Of a DNA stretch of 7,776 nt, positions 1 to 5,699 are shown in pieces. Origin of the DNA: Clostridia bacterium (GTDB lineage: Bacteria; Bacillota; Clostridia; Christensenellales; Borkfalkiaceae); the NCBI GenBank assembly GCA_021205485.1, contig JAJPXK010000093.1, forward strand, positions 1-7,776, given 5' to 3'. The notes beneath the pieces are model-generated. The model was not told where the DNA came from. It saw only the letters and a program-made list of their open reading frames with translations, and did not search any database. Both the position numbers and the translations under genes were made by a program. The stretch's first letter is position 1, and each line of letters starts with the position of its first letter.

Positions 1-35
1 ATATAAAATAGACAGGTAAAGGAAATTTTTGTAAT

Positions 36-731
36 TTGGACAAGAGAAATTTTATGCGTCAAAGCAACGCCTTAAGGCAAAACTTTAACCGCCGCACAGG
101 CAAAGAAAAAAAGAAATTCGGTTTTTATAAATGCGTTTATACATACGCCATAGGCGGTTTCGCCGGCACCTTATGGGAAACTTGCCTCAATCTGGCGAGG
201 GGCAAGGGATTTGTCTATTGCAACGGAAGCATATTTACGCCGATAAATCTTGTTTACGGCATAGGGGCGGTGGTAATAATCTGCGGCCTGAAAAACAGAA
301 AGAGCGTCCCTGAAGTGTTTTTGATAGGAATGATAGGCGGAGGGGTTGTAGAGTATATCTTAAGTTTTTTAGAGGAGACTATTTTAGGCGCCCGTTCATG
401 GGATTATTCGGATATGCCCCTGAATATAAACGGCAGAACCAATATACCGTATATGATAGTATGGGGCATCCTTTGCGTGACGCTGGTATTTTTGGTATAT
501 AAGCCCCTCGATTACGCTCTGGACGGCCTGTCGCCAAAGGCGGCCAAGGTGTCTTCTTCGGTGATCGCCGCCATAATTATAGCCGATTTGGTTGTGACGG
601 TCTGCGTTTTGGCGAGATACGCCTGCCGCAACGCCGATATCGAGGCGCTGACGTTTATCGGGCGGTTTATAGACAGCGTGTTTGACGACGCGTATATGAA
701 ATTGCATTTTCCGAGTTTGAATTTTACGTGA
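36..731 (+). CDS. CmpB-family (putative ABC transporter type IV) membrane protein
   Basis: Integral membrane protein of 231 residues that I assign to the CmpB / 'ABC-transporter type IV' family (formerly DUF1113), common in Bacillota and of unproven function. Visible family signature: W47-E48 at the end of the first helix, the P69-x-NLVYG segment, an acidic VEY at 105-107 and EE at 113-114, then W122-D-Y-S and N132-G-R. Likely helices are about 33-52, 70-86, 95-115, 137-155 and 173-193, after a basic N-terminal tail (residues 14-29). The start is uncertain. TTG at 36 has AAAGGA at 18-23 but a long 12-nt spacing; ATG at 54 (residue 7) has only a weak GAG-type site. An in-frame TAG at 9-11 limits extension upstream. 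No ATPase partner is in view, so a transport role is not supported here. It converges on the response regulator, with a repeat between them. Confidence 0.8.
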   Translation: MDKRNFMRQSNALRQNFNRRTGKEKKKFGFYKCVYTYAIGGFAGTLWETCLNLARGKGFVYCNGSIFTPINLVYGIGAVVIICGLKNRKSVPEVFLIGMIGGGVVEYILSFLEETILGARSWDYSDMPLNINGRTNIPYMIVWGILCVTLVFLVYKPLDYALDGLSPKAAKVSSSVIAAIIIADLVVTVCVLARYACRNADIEALTFIGRFIDSVFDDAYMKLHFPSLNFT

Positions 732-736
732 TATGT

Positions 737-861
737 CGCGGGTTCCCGCGAGATCCTTCGACTGCGCGTTACGCGCTCCGCTCAGGATGACAGAAAAGGC
801 ACCCCTAATAGGGGCGGCGAAATGGCGCAATCTGCCCTTTCGCAGTATGACAAAAAATATC
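737..861. repeat. Intergenic palindromic repeat mosaic between convergent genes
   Basis: The whole gap between the two convergent genes consists of palindromic pieces. A perfect hairpin CGCGGG-TT-CCCGCG lies at 737-750. It is followed by a unit running from about 751 to 793 (ATCCT...AGGAT outer arms, GCGCG-TTA-CGCGC core at 764-776, ending GGATGACAG). Next is CCCCT-AAT-AGGGG (802-814), then GCGAAA...TTTCGC arms (817-822 and 838-843) before GTATGACAAAAAA. The first 23 bases from 741 recur exactly at 5421-5443. The 802-814 hairpin recurs at 7367-7379. Read on the minus strand, 802-814 followed by TGCCTTTTCT may act as a weak terminator for the response regulator. I recall such units as non-coding dispersed repeats in gut Clostridia genomes. 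Confidence 0.75.
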
Positions 862-863
862 AT

Positions 864-1634
864 TCAATCCAGTTTATCGAGTTTGGCGAGGTACGCGGTG
901 CTCCAGTCGTAATTTTTTAAAAAATCGCCGCGGTAGTTGCCTTTTTTGCCCTCGAGCATGTTCCAGAAATCGCAATTTATGTTCTGTCTGTCCAGCGTAA
1001 GTTCGCCGTAATTGAAGCCGATGCAGTTAAAATTTACGTTCTGAAGCGTTTTCCTCAGCCGCCACACCGCGTCGCGGTAGAGGATTTTCGCCTTTTCGGT
1101 GTCATGGTCGGGCCATAGGTGAGCTATCGCGTCACTCATAGAAAGGGTCTTTCCGCCGTATACCAATAAAAGGGCGAAAAGTTCCCTGCTTTTGCCCGAA
1201 GAAAATTCCAGATGTCTTCCGCCTAAAGTACACTCAAAGGTGTCAAACATAACAACGTCAAGGCGAGCCGCCTCGTCGGATAAAAGGTTGAGGTAATTTA
1301 TAAGCTCGTTTTTGTCGTACGGCTTGTAGATAAAGCCTAAAGTGTTGGCCTTAATCTGTTCGGGCAGGTCGTTTTTATTTACGTTCAGCCCCGTGATAAA
1401 TACAATTTTTATGTCGGGGCGTATTTTTATCAGCTTTTCGGCGAGGACGGTTCCGTCTATTTCAGGCATTTTAATGTCGAGGAACGCCCCGTCAACAACG
1501 TTTGCGGCAACATACTCCAATATGTCTTCGGGTTTGTCCTTAAAAAATTTGTACTCGGTGTCTTTTCGCGAAATTACCTCGTCAAAGACAATGTGCAAGG
1601 CGTCGCTTTCGTCGTCCACAACTATAATTTTCAT
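864..1634 (-). CDS. Response regulator, receiver domain plus OmpR/SARP-type winged-helix output
   Basis: Cytoplasmic transcription regulator of 256 residues, the expected partner of the kinase encoded just upstream. The receiver domain (about 1-120) is intact: acidic D7-D8, phospho-acceptor D53 in FLDIKMPEIDG, T81 and K104 (YKP). Residues about 126-220 form an OmpR/PhoB or SARP-like winged helix: DTFECTLGG strand region, KSRELFALLLVYGG, the LWPD motif at 173-176, and the recognition-helix region YRDAVWRLRKTL (186-197). The C-terminal tail (YRGDFLKNYDWSTAYLAKL) is too short for a full bacterial transcriptional activation domain, so this is a SARP-like DNA-binding half without the usual large C-terminus. 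The ATG at 1632-1634 overlaps the kinase TGA (ATGA), with GGAGGAGA at 1640-1647 as ribosome site. Its targets are unknown; phased repeats at 3123-3143 are a candidate. Confidence 0.9.
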   Translation of the reverse strand: MKIIVVDDESDALHIVFDEVISRKDTEYKFFKDKPEDILEYVAANVVDGAFLDIKMPEIDGTVLAEKLIKIRPDIKIVFITGLNVNKNDLPEQIKANTLGFIYKPYDKNELINYLNLLSDEAARLDVVMFDTFECTLGGRHLEFSSGKSRELFALLLVYGGKTLSMSDAIAHLWPDHDTEKAKILYRDAVWRLRKTLQNVNFNCIGFNYGELTLDRQNINCDFWNMLEGKKGNYRGDFLKNYDWSTAYLAKLDKLD

Positions 1635-3007
1635 AAATTTTCTCCTCCGCCGCAGGCGTCTTCGGGTATATAAATTTTTACCCTGGTGCCTTCTCCTGTA
1701 ACGCTTTCTATCTGTACGTCTGTATTCAAAAGAATTTTAAACCGCTCCCTGGCGTTTTTGATTCCGCAGGAATTTTCCTTTACCTCGTTTACGTCAAAGC
1801 CGACGCCGTTGTCGCAAACTTCAACCATGGCCCCTTCGGGGCATTTGCGCGAAGATATAGATATATATCCGTCCTCTTTTTCCTCGGTGCGGGCGTATTT
1901 CACGGCGTTTTCCACAAACACCTGAAGGGATAATACAGGCAGGTTAAACGCGTCATATTCCACGTCGTAAATAATATTTACAGGCTTTTCACGCTTCATG
2001 TTTTCCAGCCCTATATAATTTTCTATAATGTCAAGCTCGCCGCCGAACGCGATAAGGTCAAGGCTCATCGCCTCTACGTTGGCCCTTAAATAGCGCGAAA
2101 AGAAGTTCATCGCCCTGTCGCCGCCCTCCATATCGCGGTGGTAGGCCTCTTTAACCGTTAAAAGGGAGTTGAAAATAAAGTGAGGGTTAATCTGTTCCCG
2201 CAAAATCCTCGTCTTCATTTTTTCGGCTTTAAGCTTGTACTCGCTCGCGGCGAGGGCCTCGCGGTCGGTTTTAGTTATAAAAATAAAATAGACCAGTATA
2301 TATAGCAGAACTATCAGCAGAATATAGGTGGTTTCTACGCTGTAAATATGGCGGCCGCATAACCCCGCGCAGGATACGAATACCGCGCCGTAGATGCCTA
2401 TCGCGGCCGAAAGTATGGCGGAAATAAGTATAAACAGCGTGTCGCAATTTTGTTTTTTCACCATAGAGAGGCAGATTTTCGCTATTATGAAAATCAAGGG
2501 AGGGATATACGCTAAATAAGCTATATATTGCAAACTGAATTTTGAGAGAATAAAGTATAAAAAGCAGTCTGCCGCGGAATAGACGGAAAGAGCCGCGGCC
2601 TCTTTTTTAGTTATTCCCGTTTTGTACAGGTAGTTTATAAGGTACGCGTGCGAAAGTACTATAAGGTGAAAGGCGACAAAGTTGACATACTCGGCTACGG
2701 CCGCGAGCGCGACGGCGTCCGAGGGATTTATAAGGCTCTGCATATCCGAAGAAAACAGGTAGCTTAAAAGCAGGGAAGAGGAGGTAAATACCGTATGTAT
2801 TGTAGAGCTGTGTATTTTTAACGCCGAGCTTATTTCTATAACAACCACGGCGATGAGCAAAACTCCTACCGCCACGGAATACATTTCTGACTTGCCCGCG
2901 TCAGACGCGGTATTGCCGGCGGCGGATATTATCAAAGTTATCAGGGCCCCCGCCGAAACCAACAGAACCTGAAGGATTATAACTATAGCCGTTTTTTTCT
3001 TTTTCAT
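1631..3007 (-). CDS. LytS/YehU-type sensor histidine kinase with eight-helix membrane sensor
   Basis: Membrane sensor kinase of 458 residues in the LytS-like class (His_kinase plus HATPase_c). The N-terminal half has about eight hydrophobic segments (7-29, 43-62, 74-88, 107-127, 138-155, 160-182, 189-213, 227-245) with almost no extracytoplasmic domain, so the signal is probably sensed within the membrane or at short loops. A short linker (about 247-268) leads to the phospho-acceptor motif EQINPHFIFNS with H276. The ATP-binding lobe has the N-box VENAVKYA (N367), the G1-type DNGVGF (399-404) and GEGTRV (438-443), so it should be catalytically competent. The ATG at 3005-3007 has a GGGTGA ribosome site 4 nt upstream. 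Its TGA overlaps the regulator's ATG, implying translational coupling. The ligand cannot be read from the sequence. Confidence 0.92.
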   Translation of the reverse strand: MKKKKTAIVIILQVLLVSAGALITLIISAAGNTASDAGKSEMYSVAVGVLLIAVVVIEISSALKIHSSTIHTVFTSSSLLLSYLFSSDMQSLINPSDAVALAAVAEYVNFVAFHLIVLSHAYLINYLYKTGITKKEAAALSVYSAADCFLYFILSKFSLQYIAYLAYIPPLIFIIAKICLSMVKKQNCDTLFILISAILSAAIGIYGAVFVSCAGLCGRHIYSVETTYILLIVLLYILVYFIFITKTDREALAASEYKLKAEKMKTRILREQINPHFIFNSLLTVKEAYHRDMEGGDRAMNFFSRYLRANVEAMSLDLIAFGGELDIIENYIGLENMKREKPVNIIYDVEYDAFNLPVLSLQVFVENAVKYARTEEKEDGYISISSRKCPEGAMVEVCDNGVGFDVNEVKENSCGIKNARERFKILLNTDVQIESVTGEGTRVKIYIPEDACGGGENL

Positions 3008-3047
3008 AAGTTCACCCGAGGCTTAACGTAAAGCTCCGCCCGCAATA

Positions 3048-3077
3048 ATTATACCATAAGTTTATGGCCGTATTCAA
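3048..3077 (-). promoter_or_regulatory. Predicted sigma-A-type promoter of the kinase/regulator operon with palindrome in spacer
   Basis: On the minus strand TTGAAT (3072-3077) and a perfect TATAAT (3048-3053) are separated by 18 bp, about 40 bp before the kinase ATG. The spacer contains a perfect 14-bp palindrome, CCATAA-AC-TTATGG (3054-3067), directly abutting the -10 box, a position typical of a repressor operator. Upstream of the -35 lies an A7T7 tract (3097-3110) followed by five A residues, which would curve the DNA or act like an UP element. Which protein binds the palindrome is not known. Confidence 0.65.
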
Positions 3078-3122
3078 TAAAGTTGTGAAAATTCGCAAAA
3101 AAATTTTTTTAAAAAGTCCTTA

Positions 3123-3157
3123 TTTTAGCGGTTTTTTAGCGGTCGGTATGTTATAAA
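3123..3157 (+). promoter_or_regulatory. Phased direct repeats before an extended -10 (candidate SARP/OmpR-type activator site)
   Basis: TTTTAGCGGT occurs twice, at 3123-3132 and 3134-3143, exactly 11 bp apart (one helical turn). Counted as heptamers, TAGCGGT-N4-TAGCGGT lies at 3126-3143. Exactly 8 bp after the second copy is TATAAA (3152-3157), preceded by TG at 3149-3150, an extended -10. No -35 hexamer is visible. SARP activators are known to bind heptamer repeats spaced 11 bp, with the last copy about 8 bp from the -10. The neighbouring response regulator carries an OmpR/SARP-like DNA-binding domain. The link is inference; the repeats could also act on the minus-strand kinase promoter about 46 bp away. 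Confidence 0.4.
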
Positions 3158-3221
3158 GAGAGTACAAACAAAGTTTACAGATGTCGTTTGGTTCGCGACA
3201 TAATTATTTGATCATCTTTGG

Positions 3222-3262
3222 AAAAGGGTAATGGCAACGCTATACGCGTTGCCATTACTCTT
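3222..3262 (-). terminator. Rho-independent terminator of the rdgB operon
   Basis: A perfect 13-bp inverted repeat (3228-3240 with 3246-3258, core GTAATGGCAACGC, loop of 5) extends outward to about 17 bp with one wobble. Read on the minus strand, the right arm runs into CCCTTTTCC, a short U-tract, about 28 bp after the stop codon of the membrane protein at 3290. On the plus strand the stem is followed only by TCTTATG, so it would terminate plus-strand transcripts less efficiently. Confidence 0.75.
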
Positions 3263-3289
3263 ATGTTCTGCAAAAAGCCGTGCGCTGTT

Positions 3290-4249
3290 TTATTCGCCCC
3301 GCAAAAAGTCCTCGCGTGAGGTCTCTTTTTCGTGTTCGGGGTGTATTATTGTGCGTTTATCGGTAAAGAATCTGATGTCGTTGTTGACGTAGTAGTTTAC
3401 AAATTCGTAGCAGAGCAGGTATATGTAGCTTAAGGGGATGGAGATCACAAGCCCTACGCCTAAGGTGCAGATGGCGGCCATTACGTTTATTCCCATTATA
3501 AGCAGGCATGAGAACGCGTAAAATTCGTATACCGCTACCGTGCCCTTGCTCTTGCGGGCGAAGCTGTACGTCATGGCCCTGCCTACGTTCTTTTTGCCGC
3601 ATATCATCGCGGGCAGCCAGTCGGTGGCGAAGGTGAGCTTTAACGCTATAAGCATAATTATTAAAAGAACGGCGAGGAAAAGCTGAGCGAGCAATGGCAG
3701 GAAGTGTAGCGCCTTAAACATCAAAAAGTACACGCCTACCGCGCAAACGCAGTCGTAGATAAGCGAAAGGGGCACATATATGCCGTTGTAGGCGCTCGAT
3801 TTTCCGAGGTTTTTGATAAGCGTAACCATAAAATGAGGTTCGGACTGCATTGCCATCTTATCGTTTACCAGTTCGCTCGCAGTGTAATTGCCGAGCCCCT
3901 GGAAAAATCTTGTGATAAGCGAGGTTACAAGCATCTCTATTATAAACGACGCCAACAGCCCGGGGGTTGTCGCAAGATAGTCCATAAGGGCGGTGAAATT
4001 ATTTATAATTTCGGGAACGTATTTGCCCGCTTCGGGGAAATCGCCCTCCAGGAACAAATTGAACATGGCGCTTATGGACTCTGTAAGGTCGCTATAATAC
4101 TGTATGTTGTTCAGATTATTAAAAAACAGCGTTATCAGCCCGTAGTACGCAAACATAGAGATAACCGTTATCACTATGCGGTACAAAAGCAGCTTGTACA
4201 TTGTTTTAAAGTTGTCAATCAAAAGGTTTACTGTGTGTTTAAATTTCAT
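3290..4249 (-). CDS. Uncharacterised six-helix membrane protein
   Basis: I do not recognise this 319-residue protein at family level. It is a multipass membrane protein with hydrophobic segments at about 20-43, 95-116, 157-178, 182-208, 240-261 and 264-287. The 44-94 stretch between the first two helices is a long, largely polar loop. The C-terminal tail (288-319) is charged, with RTIIHPEHEKETSRED. The segment TDWLPAMICGKKNVGRAM (209-226) between helices 4 and 5, followed by a Gly- and Pro-bearing last helix pair, loosely recalls clostridial YIP/DUF975/DUF4013-type proteins, but this is a weak resemblance. Its ATG follows a GAGGAAA site at 7-nt spacing, and only 12 nt separate it from the phosphodiesterase stop. 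It is therefore the last gene of the rdgB operon, and the terminator lies just beyond it. Nothing in the sequence suggests its substrate or partner. Confidence 0.75.
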   Translation of the reverse strand: MKFKHTVNLLIDNFKTMYKLLLYRIVITVISMFAYYGLITLFFNNLNNIQYYSDLTESISAMFNLFLEGDFPEAGKYVPEIINNFTALMDYLATTPGLLASFIIEMLVTSLITRFFQGLGNYTASELVNDKMAMQSEPHFMVTLIKNLGKSSAYNGIYVPLSLIYDCVCAVGVYFLMFKALHFLPLLAQLFLAVLLIIMLIALKLTFATDWLPAMICGKKNVGRAMTYSFARKSKGTVAVYEFYAFSCLLIMGINVMAAICTLGVGLVISIPLSYIYLLCYEFVNYYVNNDIRFFTDKRTIIHPEHEKETSREDFLRGE

Positions 4250-4261
4250 ACCGTTTCCTCG

Positions 4262-4735
4262 TCAGGCATTTATTCTCGTTATTTTTTCTACAATGCGGCC
4301 GTTGGTTACGGCCATAAAGCAGTAGGTGTTTTCGCTGTAGCGGGACAACGTCCCGGGGTTTATAAGCTTTACGCCGTCAATTTCGTCTACCCTCGGCGTG
4401 TGCGTATGCCCGTATAAGGCTGCCTGGCAGCCCCTGTCTTTCGCGGCGGAAGCGAGGCGGCTTAAATTTTGCTTTACCCCGTACATATGCCCGTGGCACA
4501 TAAAAATTTTTACGCCCTCAACCTCTAAAACTTTTTCATCCTCGCCGAGTTTGTCAAGGTCGCAGTTGCCGTTTAAAACTATGGTCTTCTGCGGATATTT
4601 CTGCCTTATATATCCCCCGTCAGAGGACAGGTCGCCAAGGTGTATTATGTAGTCGTTTTCTTTAAACAGACCGTCCATCCTGTCAAGAGGCAGTCTGTTG
4701 CGGTGCGTGTCGGATACTATGATAAAGGTCTTCAT
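4262..4735 (-). CDS. yfcE: YfcE/MJ0936-family metallophosphoesterase
   Basis: Cytoplasmic metal-dependent phosphodiesterase of 157 residues, the usual length for this family. All metal-site motifs of calcineurin-like esterases are present: SDTH (D9, H11), HLGD (D35), NGNCD (N57), CHGH (H81, H83) and YGHTH (H110, H112). The closing INPGTLS (125-131) is also typical. Members hydrolyse model phosphodiesters with Mn2+ or similar metals, but the physiological substrate is generally unknown. It overlaps the rdgB stop by 4 nt (ATGA at 4732-4735). It has no clear ribosome site of its own, so translation is probably coupled. The rdgB-phosphodiesterase pairing matches ysnA-ysnB of Bacillus subtilis, which supports the call. 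The gene symbol is by family resemblance only. Confidence 0.93.
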   Translation of the reverse strand: MKTFIIVSDTHRNRLPLDRMDGLFKENDYIIHLGDLSSDGGYIRQKYPQKTIVLNGNCDLDKLGEDEKVLEVEGVKIFMCHGHMYGVKQNLSRLASAAKDRGCQAALYGHTHTPRVDEIDGVKLINPGTLSRYSENTYCFMAVTNGRIVEKITRINA

Positions 4736-5301
4736 ATTTTAGTCAGAAGGTCGCGTATGGCCCTCGCCCGATGCGAGACGGCGTTCTTTTCTTCGGGGGC
4801 GGCTTCGGCGAAGCTCTTATTCAAATCGTCCGAAAAGAACAGAGGGTCGTAGCCGAATCCGCCTTCGCCCGTCTCTTTTTCAAGGATTTTTCCGTAAGTT
4901 TTGCCTATGCCGAATACATATCTGCCGTCGGGATAGTAGAGACATATAGCGCATTCAAAGTACGCTTTTCTGTCGGTCGCCCCCTGCATACGCTTCAATA
5001 AAAGGGCTCTGTTGGCCTTTACGCCCTCGCCCGAAAATCTCGCCGAGTATATCCCCGGGGCGCCGCCTAAAAAGTCTACGCACAGGCCCGAATCGTCTGC
5101 GAGTACGGCGAGGCCTGTCTTTTCGCTTACGGCTCTGGCCTTTATAAGGGCGTTTTCCCTGAAGCTCGAGCCGGTTTCCTCGATATCTTCGTCAAAGCCC
5201 GCCTCTTTCATAGGGATAATTTCGGTGTTTTTAAGAATTTCCTTAATTTCCCTTATTTTGCCTTCGTTGCCGCTCGCCGCGATAATTTTGTCGGGTATCA
5301 T
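4732..5301 (-). CDS. rdgB: XTP/dITP diphosphatase (RdgB/HAM1 family)
   Basis: House-cleaning pyrophosphatase of 189 residues that hydrolyses XTP, ITP and dITP to the monophosphates, keeping deaminated purines out of RNA and DNA. Family hallmarks in order: SGNEGKIREI (10-19) near the N-terminus, SFREN (46-50), the catalytic ADDSGL (68-73), GAPGIYSARFSG (80-91), GGFGYDP (147-153) with the aromatic base-binding region, and SHRARA (176-181). Length and motif order are complete and normal. It lacks the usual first strand residues seen in longer homologues but begins sensibly at ATG 5299-5301, with GGAGGG 7 nt upstream. It is first in a three-gene operon behind the promoter at 5350-5378. Confidence 0.96.
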   Translation of the reverse strand: MIPDKIIAASGNEGKIREIKEILKNTEIIPMKEAGFDEDIEETGSSFRENALIKARAVSEKTGLAVLADDSGLCVDFLGGAPGIYSARFSGEGVKANRALLLKRMQGATDRKAYFECAICLYYPDGRYVFGIGKTYGKILEKETGEGGFGYDPLFFSDDLNKSFAEAAPEEKNAVSHRARAIRDLLTKI

Positions 5302-5317
5302 AATTTTCCCTCCGTTT

Positions 5318-5342
5318 GCGGTAAGGCGTAAATCTTTACCGC
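5318..5342 (-). promoter_or_regulatory. Stem-loop in the rdgB leader
   Basis: GCGGTAA (5318-5324) and TTACCGC (5336-5342) form a perfect 7-bp stem with an 11-nt loop. The predicted transcription start is about 5343, so the hairpin would sit at the very 5' end of the mRNA and end a few bases before the ribosome site (5308-5313). This placement fits a 5'-end stabiliser, or merely chance; no known riboswitch pattern is seen. Confidence 0.35.
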
Positions 5343-5349
5343 CGCATAC

Positions 5350-5378
5350 ATTATATACTATTTATGCAAAAATGTAAA
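5350..5378 (-). promoter_or_regulatory. Predicted sigma-A-type promoter of the rdgB operon
   Basis: Minus-strand TTTACA (5373-5378), a 17-bp spacer and TATAAT (5350-5355) form a near-perfect vegetative promoter, about 50 bp before the rdgB ATG. No operator-like repeat overlaps it, which suits constitutive housekeeping expression. Confidence 0.8.
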
Positions 5379-5420
5379 GCGTTATTATTTTAAACAACTT
5401 TTCTGCCGCCGAAGTTTGCA

Positions 5421-5532
5421 GGTTCCCGCGAGATCCTTCGACTCGCTCCGCTCGTTTTGCACCTTATTATCTGAAAACTTTTACAATAAGGTGTGCAAAG
5501 TTTCGGGCTTACGCCCTCACGCAGGACGACAG
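5421..5532. repeat. Second copy of the GATCCTTCG...GACAG repeat, interrupted
   Basis: Bases 5421-5443 are identical to 741-763 and CGCTCCGCTC at 5444-5453 matches 774-783, without the 10-bp core found in the first copy. The expected end (AGGATGACAG in the first copy) appears only at 5523-5532 as AGGACGACAG. Between them is foreign material: a hairpin element (5454-5500) and GGGC-TTAC-GCCC (5505-5516). The gap 5379-5699 holds no gene that I can support. Confidence 0.7.
5456..5499. repeat. Palindromic insert inside the repeat
   Basis: TTTGCACCTTATT (5456-5468) pairs with AATAAGGTGTGCAAA (5485-5499), a 13-bp stem with a 2-nt bulge and a 16-nt loop. It sits exactly at the point where the surrounding repeat departs from its first copy, so it looks like a small insertion. 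No target duplication is obvious. Confidence 0.55.
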
Positions 5533-5552
5533 AGGAGCAGGTTGTTTTATCT

Positions 5553-5678
5553 TTTGCCTTCCCCTTGAGGGTAGCGTAGCATACACAGTAGAAGGCGGCT
5601 GCGCAGCAGACGGATGAGGTGTTGTTATTTCCGCCTCATTCTCCCTTCGGGTGCTTCGTTCCTCAATAGGAAGGCAAG
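5553..5678. repeat. 126-bp non-coding element with 18-bp inverted ends
   Basis: The left end (5553-5570, starting TTTGCCTTCCCCTTGAGG) and the reverse complement of 5661-5678 (CTTGCCTTCCTATTGAGG) match at 15 of 18 positions. Inside are GCTGCGCAGC (a perfect palindrome), GGATGAGGTGT and a CCGCCTCATT that pairs back to GATGAGG. The left 19 bases recur exactly at 7322-7340. The element lies 21 bp downstream of the trmL stop and could help end its transcript. It codes for nothing credible. Confidence 0.6.
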
Positions 5679-5699
5679 TTTTTCTGGCATCAATCACTT

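Noticed and set aside
36..731. ABC transporter permease function for the CmpB-family protein
   Set aside because: The family name suggests it, but no ATPase gene or transport motif is visible, so only the family assignment is kept.
737..861. CRISPR-like array in the repeat-rich gaps
   Set aside because: Repeats are different palindromic modules, not regularly spaced identical units with unique spacers, and no cas gene is present.
396..863. 155-codon open frame on the minus strand opposite the CmpB-family gene
   Set aside because: It runs from the repeat into the antisense of a clear gene; its N-terminal part (VILSGARNAQSKDL) is the well-known false translation of the GATCCTTCG...GACAG repeat.
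3833..4417. 194-codon plus-strand frame opposite the membrane protein and the phosphodiesterase
   Set aside because: Antisense shadow: composition is odd, it spans two real genes with good ribosome sites on the other strand, and it has no promoter or ribosome site.
5302..5347. Riboswitch in the rdgB leader
   Set aside because: The leader is only about 40 nt with a single short stem; too small for any aptamer I know.
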